Counted from the first letter of the stretch, positions 9,622-18,822 are shown. The stretch is 64,000 bases of DNA from Ligilactobacillus sp. WC1T17 (GCA_900110005.1 FOCC01000003.1:116535-180534), one strand, 5' to 3'. Program-made: numbers and translations. The notes: generated by a model not told the origin, from the letters alone.

Positions 9622-10582
9622 TCTTTTGCATTTTTTTCTTCAATAAGATATAAAAGCCAACACTAGACAGCAAAAGCAGCCCAATAATCACAACAGCTAC
9701 TAGTCCATATGACATCAAATTATAATAAAACGCTGCGGCTAAACTGCCTAATCCCAAGCCTAGAAGCTGGCAGATGCTAAATGACCGCCATTCTGCAAAC
9801 AAAAATTGCTTGGGGGCAATTTTCAAAAAATTCGACTCGTGATAATACTTGGTAGATGTCAAAAGCCAAATATAAACTTCAACCATCAACAAAATGACAA
9901 TCAAACCCAGACCTAAAGCTTGGGCTAAGTGGGAGGCCAACCACGACTCATGAACAGCCAAGAAATTATTATTTACCATTCTCTTGACAGTTACTTGACC
10001 TAGGGTCTGCTTAAGTTTAGCAGCTGTCAACGCCTTAGAGCCGTCAATGACAACCCGAAAATCTTTTACAGATGCAGCTTGCTGCTGAGAGATAGATGGC
10101 GCAATAAAAAGCTGACTATCTAATTTAGACTTATAGCTGTCCCCCATTACCCCAATAACAGGTAAGTAATGCTGATTAATTTTTAAATAGTTCTGGTCTT
10201 TCGGCTTATAAAACTTATCCTGCCAATCTTTACCAGCAATTAAGGTTTCAACCGTAGATGAAAAAGCTTTTTCATTGAAAGTCTTGCCCGAAATCATCGG
10301 TAAATCCAGATAATCACCTTTACCATAAAAATAGGTGATTTTTTGATTGCTTTGATCTTGATAATGGACTTGCAAATCACTAAGGTTTGAGCTGCCCAGC
10401 TTTTGGTTTAAGGAATACATCGTTATATTCTGCTTAAATTTGACCACATAAGCATCTGGCGATAGGTTATGGTTATTTAACTGGATAATCATATCTCTTT
10501 CTTGAATCTTAAAGCACAGGTAAACTGCAAAAAAAGCCAGCAAAAAGACATAGCCAAAGACATAGATTCGTTTCTTAAACAA
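9614..10582 (-). CDS. orphan FtsX/MacB-like membrane protein
   Basis: I do not recognise a named family. The 322-residue protein has one N-terminal membrane segment (residues 7-24), an extracellular domain of about 190 residues, and three C-terminal membrane segments (about 222-242, 270-290 and 293-313). That is the topology of FtsX/MacB-type ABC permeases. The extracellular part carries PVIGVMGDSYKS and LIAGKDWQDKFY, the kind of segment seen in MacB periplasmic core domains. No ATPase gene is adjacent. It overlaps the rsmF-like gene by 8 bp and is preceded by the MIP18-family gene. Confidence 0.6.
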   Translation of the reverse strand: MFKKRIYVFGYVFLLAFFAVYLCFKIQERDMIIQLNNHNLSPDAYVVKFKQNITMYSLNQKLGSSNLSDLQVHYQDQSNQKITYFYGKGDYLDLPMISGKTFNEKAFSSTVETLIAGKDWQDKFYKPKDQNYLKINQHYLPVIGVMGDSYKSKLDSQLFIAPSISQQQAASVKDFRVVIDGSKALTAAKLKQTLGQVTVKRMVNNNFLAVHESWLASHLAQALGLGLIVILLMVEVYIWLLTSTKYYHESNFLKIAPKQFLFAEWRSFSICQLLGLGLGSLAAAFYYNLMSYGLVAVVIIGLLLLSSVGFYILLKKKMQKIE

Positions 10583-10595
10583 AGCTATCCCCCTA

Positions 10596-10916
10596 TTAAT
10601 GAATACCTAAAGCCATCTTGGCATAGCTCGTCATACGGTCAGTTGACCAAGCCGGTTCCCACACAAATTTAACCTCAACTTGCTTAATTTCAGCAACGTC
10701 ACTTAAAGCATTTGTCACCAAATCAGACAGTAAATTGGTCAAAGGACATCCCATCGTCGTTAATGTCATTGAAACGACACAAGTACCATCATCTTGCAAA
10801 TCAATCGCATAAACCAACCCCAAATTAACAATATCAACTCCTAATTCAGGGTCAATTACCATTTCTAAACGATCTAAAATATCTTCTTTAATTGCTTCTT
10901 TGCTTCTTTCAGTCAT
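10596..10916 (-). CDS. MIP18/DUF59-family protein (SufT-like, iron-sulphur assembly)
   Basis: This 106-residue DUF59 protein contains VIDPELGVDIVNLGLVYA (residues 21-38) and MTLTTMGCPL with the conserved cysteine (about residue 58). Relatives (PaaD, SufT, MIP18) help assemble or deliver iron-sulphur clusters. The single-domain form is common in lactobacilli as a metal-sulphur cluster biosynthetic enzyme. It starts at the ATG at 10914-10916 after an AAAGGT site. The membrane-protein gene follows after 13 bp, so the two are probably cotranscribed without an obvious functional link. Confidence 0.85.
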   Translation of the reverse strand: MTERSKEAIKEDILDRLEMVIDPELGVDIVNLGLVYAIDLQDDGTCVVSMTLTTMGCPLTNLLSDLVTNALSDVAEIKQVEVKFVWEPAWSTDRMTSYAKMALGIH

Positions 10917-10982
10917 CTTTCATTACCTTTCGTGATTATACTAAGTAATCCTAGTATACCATAAATTTATTTTACGGCTAGT

Positions 10983-11762
10983 CTAGCAGTCCTCTTGGTA
11001 AAATTGTTTAAATTTATCAGCCATTGAAACTGTAATTTCATAAGGCACCCGATGTACTCCATCTTGCGTACTTTCAAAAGTAATCCGGTTTGCATATGTT
11101 TTTTCCTTGATGCTATCATAAAAATCCTTGGTTGGCTGATAAGGCACGATTTGATCGGCGGTTCCATGCCAAAAATGAACAGGCCGGCCAGCTAAGGTCT
11201 CAGGCTTAAATGACAGGTCAATCGCCTGCAATGCTTCCAATTGAGAATCAATGTATTGCTGAGGGACATTTTTTACTTCCGGCATTGAGGCAATCAGCTT
11301 TTTGGCAAAGGCAACCGGACAAGGCGACCCCATTAAACACACAGCACTCTTAATCCAATCATACGATCTTAATAAAGCACAGGTTGTAATTCCGCCCATT
11401 GAAAGGCCGCTAACCCCAATCCATTTATCTTTAATACCGCTTGTTTTGGCATAATAATCAACAATTTCAGGAAATTCAGCTACAGAATCAGCGATGATTT
11501 GCCAAAATTCTAAATAATGGGTACTTGCAGGACCGCCGACTTGTCTGTCACCATGGAATTTTGCATCAGGCAAAATAACTCTAAAGCCCTGACGAGCAAG
11601 TTCATACCCTTGGGAAACAACCTTTTCCTTGCATCCTTTCCAGCCGTGATAAAAGAAGACGAGGGGCAATTCTTCTTGTGCTAGCTTAGCATCAACAATT
11701 TCTAAAACAGGATATTTGCCTGCATGTTTATTTAAAATTTCAATCATTTTTTCTGCCTCCAT
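10983..11762 (-). CDS. alpha/beta hydrolase (YjfP/prolyl-oligopeptidase-like)
   Basis: This 259-residue serine hydrolase has an oxyanion segment VFFYHGWKGCKE (about 34-45), the nucleophile elbow GVSGLSMGG (Ser about 128) and a late HGTADQIVPY (Asp loop). QDGVHRVP near the C-terminus carries the histidine. It resembles the YitV/YjfP esterase group. No signal peptide is present, so it is cytoplasmic. The substrate is unknown. It is a single gene divergent from the HAD phosphatase gene. Confidence 0.85.
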   Translation of the reverse strand: MEAEKMIEILNKHAGKYPVLEIVDAKLAQEELPLVFFYHGWKGCKEKVVSQGYELARQGFRVILPDAKFHGDRQVGGPASTHYLEFWQIIADSVAEFPEIVDYYAKTSGIKDKWIGVSGLSMGGITTCALLRSYDWIKSAVCLMGSPCPVAFAKKLIASMPEVKNVPQQYIDSQLEALQAIDLSFKPETLAGRPVHFWHGTADQIVPYQPTKDFYDSIKEKTYANRITFESTQDGVHRVPYEITVSMADKFKQFYQEDC

Positions 11763-11897
11763 TCTACCCTTAATTATACACTAGTATCCGGCTAAAATGA
11801 GCGATTAAATCCTTGAATAATTTAGTACAAATGACCTGTAAAAATGTGCTGCAATATGCTATAATCGTGTTTAAAATTATTAACAGGATGGATGAAA

Positions 11898-12704
11898 ATG
11901 GAACGAAAACTGATTGCGCTCGACCTTGATGGAACAACTTTAAATGCTAAAACACAAATCTCAGCCAAAACCAAGTCTGTTTTGACTAAAGCCAAAGAAG
12001 CCGGCCATATCGTTTCAATTGTCACTGGTCGCCCTAACCGGATGGCTACGAGCTTTTATCATGAGCTAAAGCTGACGGGCCCTATGATTAATTTTAACGG
12101 AGCTTTAGGTTACATTCCAGGTAAAAATTGGGAACATGAATATCAAGCTACCTTTCCTAAAAAGATTACCTTTGACATCTTAGCTAATAAGGAAAAATGG
12201 GGCATCAAAGTCATCGCTGCTGAAGGCAAAAATCTTTTATTGTCAGACGTAGCGGATAATACTGTTGATGGCTTTTTCTTAGCTAATTTAACCCAAGAAC
12301 ATGTCTTAAACAAGCAAAATTTAACGACTGACCCAACTGCCATGACCATGCTAGTTGACAATCAAAACAAGGCTTCAATTGTGCAAAAACTAAATGAACA
12401 TTTCGGACATAAAATTACCGTAGGCGTGTGGGGCGGGCCCAATCCGGTCTTAGAACTAGCACCCAAAAACATTAATAAAGCTTACGGGGTTGATTTTTTA
12501 GCAAAAACCTATCACATTGACCGCCGAAATATTATTGCTTTTGGAGATGAGCATAATGACGAAGAAATGCTCAAATTTGCCGGTCTAGGGGTCGCTATGC
12601 AAAATGGGACGGAACATATTAAACAAATTGCCGACGACGTTACAGCATTAGATAATGACCATGACGGTTTAGCTAACTACTTAGAAAAAAAATTACACTT
12701 ATAA
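11898..12704 (+). CDS. Cof-type HAD-IIB phosphatase
   Basis: This is a haloacid-dehalogenase hydrolase with a C2B cap, typically a sugar-phosphate or nucleotide phosphatase. Motif I is LDLDGTTLN at the N-terminus, motif II is VTGRP, and motif IV is AFGDEHNDEEML near residue 220, followed by GVAMQNG. About 268 residues is normal for the family. I chose the ATG at 11898 because AGGATGG lies at good distance; the ATG at 11892 would be too close to it. A shared terminator follows. Confidence 0.88.
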   Translation: MERKLIALDLDGTTLNAKTQISAKTKSVLTKAKEAGHIVSIVTGRPNRMATSFYHELKLTGPMINFNGALGYIPGKNWEHEYQATFPKKITFDILANKEKWGIKVIAAEGKNLLLSDVADNTVDGFFLANLTQEHVLNKQNLTTDPTAMTMLVDNQNKASIVQKLNEHFGHKITVGVWGGPNPVLELAPKNINKAYGVDFLAKTYHIDRRNIIAFGDEHNDEEMLKFAGLGVAMQNGTEHIKQIADDVTALDNDHDGLANYLEKKLHL

Positions 12705-12739
12705 AAAAAGCTTGCAGCTTTAAGCTGCAAGCTTTTTTT
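12703..12739. terminator. bidirectional rho-independent terminator
   Basis: AAAGCTTGCAGC and GCTGCAAGCTTT form a 12-bp stem around TTTAA, with A and T runs on either side. It serves the HAD gene (plus) and the tautomerase gene (minus). Confidence 0.9.
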
Positions 12740-12926
12740 ATTTTTCGTCGCTTTTAAGTACGCCGCCTACAGCGTAGCGGTCTTTGCGCATTTCGCTTAA
12801 AACAACGTGTACGTGTTCTTTAGGAGCGCCTGTATTAGCTGTTACAGCTTTGGTAACGTCTTCAACTAAGTGCTTCAATTGTTCTTGACTGCGACCTTCA
12901 ATTAATTCAATATGAACCAGTGGCAT
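12738..12926 (-). CDS. 4-oxalocrotonate tautomerase family protein
   Basis: This 62-residue small tautomerase has the catalytic proline directly after the initiator methionine ([13 protein letters not shown]) and the family's conserved arginine near residue 11. The expected beta-alpha-beta length for a hexameric 4-OT is met. The physiological substrate in lactobacilli is not known. It is a single gene divergent from pepD, with AAGGGAAG as ribosome binding site. Confidence 0.9.
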   Translation of the reverse strand: MPLVHIELIEGRSQEQLKHLVEDVTKAVTANTGAPKEHVHVVLSEMRKDRYAVGGVLKSDEK

Positions 12927-13046
12927 TTTCTAACTTCCCTTCTGTATTAAACTTCAATCATTATGCCATTGCTTCTTAGGAATTGCAAGCTTATAAACGC
13001 TAAAAGTATAGTATAATAAAAGTAAATCTGAAAGGAAAGTGATATC

Positions 13047-14477
13047 ATGCTCCAAAAAAGTTTTGAATTTTCAGCTTGTACCAGCATTTTAGTTGGAAAA
13101 AAGGCTATGGCCGATGGTTCGACTGTCATTGGCCGCAATGAAGACGCTAAAAGCGCCTGGCCTAAAAAAATGACGGTTCATCCGCATGAAAACTTTACTG
13201 AACCACAAACATTTACTTCAAAAGATAACGGCTTTAGTATGCCTTTGCCAAATGAACGCTTCAAATATACAGCTACGCCTGAATGGACCGATGAATTCGG
13301 CCTTTTTGAAGAAGACGGTATCAATGAATATGGCGTCTGCATGAGTGCTACTGAATCAGCCTACGCCAACGAACGCGTTTTAGGCTTTGACCCCCTCGTT
13401 GAAAAAGGTATTGGCGAAGAAGCTATGGTAACTTGTGTCTTGCCTTACGTTAAATCTGCCCGCCAAGGTGTTGAACGCCTGGGCGAAATCGTTTCAACCT
13501 ATGGAACCTGTGAATCAAACGGCATTTTGTTCTCAGATCAAGACGAAGTATGGTACATGGAAACCGGTTCTGGTCACCATTGGGTTGCTCAAAGAATTCC
13601 CGATGACTGCTATGCTGTTTGCGCTAACCAATTGGCTATTCAAGAAATCGATTTTGATGACCCTGCTAACTTTATGTTTTCAAAAGACATTTTAGCTTTT
13701 GTAAATGGCCATCATTTAAATCCCCAGCCGCAAACCTTCAACTTCAGAAATATCTTTGGTACCCATACTTTATCTGATGAAATATACAGCACACCGCGTG
13801 TTTGGTATGGTCAAAGATATCTCACTCCCAGTGTCGTTCAAGAACCAATGAGTGAAGATTTGCCCTTCATCCAAAAAGCTGATCGGCTGCTTTACTTAGA
13901 TGATTTGGAATATGTCTTAGGTTCGCATTTTCAAAATACGCCTTATGATCCTTTGGGAAACGGACCAAAAGAGCTTAAAAACAAATTTAGACCAATTAGT
14001 TTAGCTAAGACTCAAGAATCACATCTTTTACAAATGCGGTCTAATTTACCCGTTGACGTCGCAGGTTTACACTACTTAGCCTTAGGTGTAACCTGTCAAA
14101 GTGTCTATGTCCCTGTTTACGCTGGCACAAATGATGTTATTGAAGCTTATAAGCACGGTCAAAAGACTTACAGTACTGATTCAGCTTATTGGGATTATAA
14201 ATTATTAGGCATCTTAGTTGATCCGCACTATCCTTTATTCGGGCAAAAATTGCATGACTTGCAAAAAGAATGCGCCATTGCATTTGCACAAAAAATCGCT
14301 GCGACTGATCAATTGGCTCAAACCCTTAATGGCGTAGCCTTGACTGAAGCCTTAACCAAGGCTTCCATGGACATGCAGCAATTAGCTTTAGACAAGGTGA
14401 AAGACTTAACTGCAGATCTAATTACAGCATCAACTGATTTATCACCGTTAAACTTTAAAACCGATGCTAACTTATAG
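13047..14477 (+). CDS. pepD: C69-family dipeptidase (PepD)
   Basis: This cytoplasmic dipeptidase is an Ntn-hydrolase of peptidase family C69, used by lactobacilli to finish peptide breakdown. The 476-residue protein begins with a short leader followed by ACTSILVGKKA. Cys11 is the expected N-terminal nucleophile, exposed after removal of the preceding residues or used as in relatives where it is near the terminus. DGSTVIGRNED and WYMETGSGHHW are family hallmarks. A -10-like TATAAT lies at 13012-13017; the -35 region is weak. The gene for a beta-CASP-like protein follows after 8 bp and is probably in the same transcript. Confidence 0.93.
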   Translation: MLQKSFEFSACTSILVGKKAMADGSTVIGRNEDAKSAWPKKMTVHPHENFTEPQTFTSKDNGFSMPLPNERFKYTATPEWTDEFGLFEEDGINEYGVCMSATESAYANERVLGFDPLVEKGIGEEAMVTCVLPYVKSARQGVERLGEIVSTYGTCESNGILFSDQDEVWYMETGSGHHWVAQRIPDDCYAVCANQLAIQEIDFDDPANFMFSKDILAFVNGHHLNPQPQTFNFRNIFGTHTLSDEIYSTPRVWYGQRYLTPSVVQEPMSEDLPFIQKADRLLYLDDLEYVLGSHFQNTPYDPLGNGPKELKNKFRPISLAKTQESHLLQMRSNLPVDVAGLHYLALGVTCQSVYVPVYAGTNDVIEAYKHGQKTYSTDSAYWDYKLLGILVDPHYPLFGQKLHDLQKECAIAFAQKIAATDQLAQTLNGVALTEALTKASMDMQQLALDKVKDLTADLITASTDLSPLNFKTDANL

Positions 14478-14485
14478 GGGGCAAC

Positions 14486-15283
14486 ATGCAATTAATATTT
14501 AATCATCAGCTTTTTTGGCTGGACCCTAATCTTGAACAATGTCAAAATTCCGTGGAATCAGAAACTGTTTTTTTGACTTCTTTACAACCACGGCTCAAAG
14601 AAAAATTGGCTTTACTAGCCGGGAGCCAAATCTACATTAGTCAGGAATTGTATCTGCTCTTGCAAAAGTTAAACCGTTTTTTAAAAACAGATTATAACTT
14701 AACCGCCGTTAAAATTATTCCTTATACCTTCGCGCAAATGTTTGATGACATAAGCGTTACAGCTTTATCCAATGATGACGGTTTTTTTGGATCTTATGTT
14801 TTGCTTTTTGACGACGGTCAGCAAAAAATTGGCTATGCGCCGCGTTTTATCACGCAAGGCTGGCATAAAAAGCGGCTCAAAAAATGGAAAAAGGCTTTTA
14901 AAGACGCCCAGTTAACCCAGCTGATTTTAAGTTCAAAAATTACGCAGCCGGCTAGTCAAGCGCTGCCTGATTTAAGCCATTATCAGCAGGTTTTAATGGC
15001 AGATAAGCCGCAAGACCTCCTCATCAAAGGCAATCCATTCAGCCTCGATACCTTGTTTAAAATGGATGATATCTGCCAAAAATTAGCTATTAAAGCTTAT
15101 TACCCTGAGCTAATGGCTAACCTGATGCATGCTTTCAATCCCTGGAAAGATTACCAATCTGGTTTGGCAACGGAAGTAATTGACTTATCTATGACTGATT
15201 TAAGCTTGCCGCAAACGGTAACTACCGCTGAAGTAAATGACTTAATCACTGTCATTAACCCACAAAAAGTTGTCACAATCTAA
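14486..15283 (+). CDS. uncharacterised protein, possible degenerate beta-CASP metallo-beta-lactamase fold
   Basis: I do not recognise a named family for this 265-residue protein. Its pattern resembles the metallo-beta-lactamase/beta-CASP RNA nucleases. ETVFLTSLQPRL falls where such proteins have the HxHxDH metal loop. IYISQELYLLLQKL follows like their next helix, and KIGYAPRFITQGWH falls at the site of the usual YTGDF aspartate motif. INPQKVVTI ends the protein just where relatives continue with HT. All metal-binding His/Asp of those motifs are missing, so if the relationship is real the protein is non-catalytic. No signal peptide or membrane segment is present. It lies 8 bp after pepD. Confidence 0.55.
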   Translation: MQLIFNHQLFWLDPNLEQCQNSVESETVFLTSLQPRLKEKLALLAGSQIYISQELYLLLQKLNRFLKTDYNLTAVKIIPYTFAQMFDDISVTALSNDDGFFGSYVLLFDDGQQKIGYAPRFITQGWHKKRLKKWKKAFKDAQLTQLILSSKITQPASQALPDLSHYQQVLMADKPQDLLIKGNPFSLDTLFKMDDICQKLAIKAYYPELMANLMHAFNPWKDYQSGLATEVIDLSMTDLSLPQTVTTAEVNDLITVINPQKVVTI

Positions 15284-15294
15284 AATGATTTTCC

Positions 15295-15325
15295 AAAGGT
15301 TTGCCCTAGTGGCAAATCTTTTTTT
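15295..15325 (+). terminator. rho-independent terminator
   Basis: AGGTTTGCC pairs with GGCAAATCT across CTAGT, followed by a T run. It ends the pepD transcript. Confidence 0.8.
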
Positions 15326-15391
15326 AGATGTTTTGTTAAAGTAACTTTTTATCATTTATGTTATACTAATCTTGAAAGGATGGTGGCTTAA

Positions 15392-16222
15392 ATGGACTTC
15401 CCCTATGAAAAACAATTCAAAACCTACCTCTTACACCAGCGCTTTTTAGCTGAAAACACTATGAATGATATCTGCCAGGATGTCGCCCGCTTATTCAAGC
15501 ATCTACGTGGCTTTAATCTGTCATACCGCACTAATCCTTCCCTCTCTAATATTGAGGAAGCCGATATCTTAGATTATCTAAATATGCTACAGGTTAAACG
15601 CGAGATTAAAAATTCCACCTATAATAAAGTTTTGACCCATTTAAATATTTATTTTGAATTTATTTTTACCAGAAGACTGTCTCAAACACTGCCAACTGCA
15701 GGAATTAAAGGTTTAAAAAAAGAGCCGGACGAACTCTTGCCGCTCACTTGGGCTGCTAATTTGGAACCATTATTAGCTGATGATAGCATCAGTTTTTATA
15801 CTAGGATGACGCTACTTTGTTTAGCACATTTTTATACCATTACCGAAATCATTCAAAAAGATTTTTATCAAGTCTTAGCCAAAGAAGATTTTACAATAGC
15901 CGAACAAAACTTTTTAACCAACTATCGCACACAAATGGAACACCTTCAAAATTTGCAGGACTGCCATGATTTATTTTTAAAGCAGCGCATTAATTTAGCT
16001 GATCCTAGACTGACTTTGCCTGCTTTGCATAAATATTTCAAAAAGGACCAGCCTAAAATTGCCTTGCCGCTGAAGCCTCAAAAGCTCTATCAGGCTAATT
16101 TATTCCATTACTTGTTAAACCACCAAACTCTGCCTGATAAGGACCTGTGCGCTCGTTTACGGCTTACACCAGCGTCTTTGAATTACTACCGCTTTGAACT
16201 GGCCAAACAAAAGTTAGATTAA
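15392..16222 (+). CDS. XerD-like protein lacking recombinase catalytic residues
   Basis: This 276-residue protein is built like a tyrosine recombinase. An N-terminal SAM-like core-binding domain (residues 1-105, with NTMNDICQDVARLFKHL and STYNKVLTHLNIYFEF) is followed by a C-terminal helical domain. The first catalytic arginine (usually in GLRxSE) is replaced in AHFYTITEII. There is no HxxR box; YQANLFHYLL stands in its place. Streptococci have a comparable protein annotated as XerD-like without the active site. It may bind DNA or serve as an architectural factor; its function is unknown. It has a GAAAGGATGG ribosome binding site and stands alone between terminators. Confidence 0.65.
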   Translation: MDFPYEKQFKTYLLHQRFLAENTMNDICQDVARLFKHLRGFNLSYRTNPSLSNIEEADILDYLNMLQVKREIKNSTYNKVLTHLNIYFEFIFTRRLSQTLPTAGIKGLKKEPDELLPLTWAANLEPLLADDSISFYTRMTLLCLAHFYTITEIIQKDFYQVLAKEDFTIAEQNFLTNYRTQMEHLQNLQDCHDLFLKQRINLADPRLTLPALHKYFKKDQPKIALPLKPQKLYQANLFHYLLNHQTLPDKDLCARLRLTPASLNYYRFELAKQKLD

Positions 16223-16283
16223 AAGCACAAATTAAAGCTTATAATAAGTATCTGCATCTCAAGCCAGCCAAAATTTAATTCAA

Positions 16284-16318
16284 AATAAAAAGCGTCTTTT
16301 AAAAGACGCTTTTTATTT
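16284..16318. terminator. bidirectional rho-independent terminator
   Basis: AAAAAGCGTCTTTT pairs with AAAAGACGCTTTTT. It serves the XerD-like gene (plus) and the TPR gene (minus). Confidence 0.88.
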
Positions 16319-17575
16319 TTATTCTAATTCATCTAACAAATAAACTACATCTAAGTCATTAGGATTTTGCTTGAGATATTTATTAGCATAGGCTAAAGCA
16401 CGCTCTCTTCGACCAGCATTGCGGTAAAAGACCGCGGCATCCTTTAAAAATGCCAGCGATTCATTTAATTCACTAGAAGCAGCATTATAATACTTTTCAG
16501 CCGCCTCATAATCTTCTTTAGCTGCATAGGCTTGCCCAAGGTTCCAATATAACTGCGGATCAATTTCATCAGCCTGCAAATAAGCCTGTACTAAGTCGAT
16601 AACTTCATCATATCGTTTTAAATCAACCAAGAGATTACTTAAGGCTAGTACGCAAGGCATGCTATCCGGATTAATTGTCAAAGCTTTTTTAAGATAAGCT
16701 TCAGCTTGGCTGGGATTACCCGTCTTCAGTGATAAATCAGCTGCCTTAAGGTATAAGTCCTCATTAAATTCGTCAAAACTCAAGCCTTCTTGGGCTGTAA
16801 TCAAAGCTTTCGTCAAATCCCCCTGATTGCTGTAAATATCCGTCAAATAAGGATACACTGTCGCATAATCAGGTGTTTTGTCGCTTAATTTTTCAAAATT
16901 CTTTTGGGCATTGTCAAAGTCTTTTTGCTGATATTGAATAAAAGCCAGTTGGAATAAAGCATCATCATCTAATTTATCTGCTGGAATCTGCTGCAAATAC
17001 CCTAAAGCTGTTTCCAACTTGCCAAACCCGGCATATGATAGGCCTAAACGGCTGACTAAATTAACTTGCGACAGAGTTAAAATGCCTTCTTCAATCAAAG
17101 AAAGATAATATTGCGAGGCTTTACGATATTCTTTAGTATTGAAATAAAGTTCTGCTAAAGCAAAGCGGATAACACTTTCATCTGGAGCCATACGGTACGC
17201 CTCTAAAAGCTTTTGTTCGCTAACATCAAATATACCTTGAGTCTGATATAAATCAGCTTCGACCATCAAACTTTCAATATAAGCATCAGAAGTTGCACTC
17301 ACTTGCGCCAGCAAGTCTAAAGCTTGATCATCATGCCCATCATTAATTTCAATTTCAGCCAAAGCTACTTTGAGGCCATCTTCATCAGGATAGCGGTCTA
17401 AGAGCTTTTGATAAGCTCTTTTAGCTTGCTTAGTAAATCCCAATGAATACAATTCTTCGGCTAAACTATACAGCATTTGATCATCATCTTTGCGTAAAGC
17501 CCATCCAAAAGCTTTTTTAGCTTCTTCAAGCTGGCCTTTTTCCAACAGATCCAACACTTTTTGCGAATATGCCAT
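16319..17575 (-). CDS. tetratricopeptide-repeat protein
   Basis: This 418-residue, acidic, all-helical protein is made of about eleven TPR units from residue 10 to the end. Examples are SLGFTKQAKRAYQKLLDRYP, ALAELYFNTKEYRKASQYYL and YWNLGQAYAAKEDYEAAEKYY. It has no signal peptide or enzymatic domain. Similar proteins (YpiA-like) are widespread in Lactobacillales with unknown partners. It follows dnaJ on the same strand with a terminator-like hairpin between them; the GAAAGGACGG ribosome binding site overlaps a possible alternative hairpin. Confidence 0.85.
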   Translation of the reverse strand: MAYSQKVLDLLEKGQLEEAKKAFGWALRKDDDQMLYSLAEELYSLGFTKQAKRAYQKLLDRYPDEDGLKVALAEIEINDGHDDQALDLLAQVSATSDAYIESLMVEADLYQTQGIFDVSEQKLLEAYRMAPDESVIRFALAELYFNTKEYRKASQYYLSLIEEGILTLSQVNLVSRLGLSYAGFGKLETALGYLQQIPADKLDDDALFQLAFIQYQQKDFDNAQKNFEKLSDKTPDYATVYPYLTDIYSNQGDLTKALITAQEGLSFDEFNEDLYLKAADLSLKTGNPSQAEAYLKKALTINPDSMPCVLALSNLLVDLKRYDEVIDLVQAYLQADEIDPQLYWNLGQAYAAKEDYEAAEKYYNAASSELNESLAFLKDAAVFYRNAGRRERALAYANKYLKQNPNDLDVVYLLDELE

Positions 17576-17593
17576 TTAATCCGTCCTTTCATC

Positions 17594-17627
17594 AAAAAAC
17601 GGACGTGGACTTACCAGCTCCCGCCCG
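17594..17627 (-). terminator. probable terminator after dnaJ
   Basis: On the minus strand CGGGCG pairs with CGTCCG (one G-U) across a 16-nt loop and is followed by six T. The distal arm can instead pair with the GGACG of the TPR gene's ribosome binding site. Confidence 0.5.
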
Positions 17628-17635
17628 CTTTAACA

Positions 17636-18766
17636 TTAATCTTTAAACTGCTTCTTTAATTTTTCAAAAAAACTTGATCCTGAAATTTTTTTACCTGAAG
17701 CTTCTGCAAAAGCCTTCAAAGCTAAACGCTGCTTTTCATTAAGATTCTTTGGTGTGACAATATTAACCGTAACTTGTTCATCGCCATTACCTGCACCTCG
17801 CAAGCGCGGTGCACCTTTGCCCTTAAGTCTAAAGGTCGTACCCGTTTGAGTCCCAGCTGGAATCTTCATCTTAACGGGACCATGAACGGTTTTAACTTCA
17901 ATCTCATCCCCCAAAGCAGCTTGAACAAAGCTGATATCCTGATTGAAGTAGATTTCAGCCCCATCACGTCTAAAGTCTTTGCTTGCAGCAACCGCAAAGA
18001 CGATGAACAAATCGCCATAAGGTCCACCGTTTGTACCGGCCTCACCTTGGCCTTGCAGGCGCATTTGGTTGCCATTTTCCACACCGGCCGGCACTTTAAC
18101 TTGGACAGCATGCTTCTTGCGCATACGGCCAGTACCGTGGCATGTTTGACATTTTTCTTTAATTTCTTTACCTGTACCATGGCAAACATCACATTCTTGT
18201 TGTGTCATTACACGGCCCAAAGGTGTTTGTCTTTGTACTTGAATAAAACCGCGCCCGCCACAACGTGAACATGTTTGCGGACTGGTGCCTGGCCTAGCAC
18301 CGTTTCCATGGCAAGTATCACACGTTTCATCACGTGTGTATTGAATCTCGGTTGTCTTGCCAAAAATAGCTTCTTCAAAAGTCAGATTCATTTCATATTG
18401 CAAATCGCTTCCTTGCCGTGGCGCATTGGGATTACGGCTAGCACCGCCTCCGCCAAAGAAGGAATCAAAAATGTCACTGAAACCGCCAAATCCGCTAAAA
18501 TCACCAAAACCTTGACCGCCAAACCCGCCAAAATCTTGCCCTTGACCGCCCATGGAACCAAATTGGTCATACTGTGCCTTTTTTTGCGGATCGCTTAAAA
18601 TTTCATAAGCTTCGTTAACTTCCTTAAATTTAGCTTCTGCCCCTGGTTCATGGTTTAAATCAGGGTGATATTTCTTGGATAATTTCCGATATGCTTTTTT
18701 AATTTCATCAGCAGATGCATCTTTTGAAACGCCTAAAACGTCATATGGATCTCTTTGTTCTGCCAT
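17636..18766 (-). CDS. dnaJ: chaperone DnaJ (Hsp40)
   Basis: This co-chaperone stimulates DnaK ATPase and delivers unfolded proteins. It has a J domain with the HPD tripeptide (YHPDLNHEP, about residue 33), a Gly/Phe-rich linker (about 70-115), and four CxxCxGxG-type zinc modules between about 140 and 205 ([33 protein letters not shown]). A C-terminal substrate-binding region follows. The ATG at 18766 follows GGAGGGGC at ideal spacing. An upstream ATG at 18781 lies within that ribosome binding site and is not used. It is the last gene of hrcA-grpE-dnaK-dnaJ. Confidence 0.97.
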   Translation of the reverse strand: MAEQRDPYDVLGVSKDASADEIKKAYRKLSKKYHPDLNHEPGAEAKFKEVNEAYEILSDPQKKAQYDQFGSMGGQGQDFGGFGGQGFGDFSGFGGFSDIFDSFFGGGGASRNPNAPRQGSDLQYEMNLTFEEAIFGKTTEIQYTRDETCDTCHGNGARPGTSPQTCSRCGGRGFIQVQRQTPLGRVMTQQECDVCHGTGKEIKEKCQTCHGTGRMRKKHAVQVKVPAGVENGNQMRLQGQGEAGTNGGPYGDLFIVFAVAASKDFRRDGAEIYFNQDISFVQAALGDEIEVKTVHGPVKMKIPAGTQTGTTFRLKGKGAPRLRGAGNGDEQVTVNIVTPKNLNEKQRLALKAFAEASGKKISGSSFFEKLKKQFKD

Positions 18767-18822
18767 TATATGCCCCTCCATATCTTATGTCTTTAACTAG
18801 CGTAACACAAGTTATTTTAAAT

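Noticed and set aside
17774..18598. Long open frames opposite dnaJ
   Set aside because: They mirror codon usage of dnaJ on the other strand, have no ribosome binding site or family resemblance, and dnaJ is certain.
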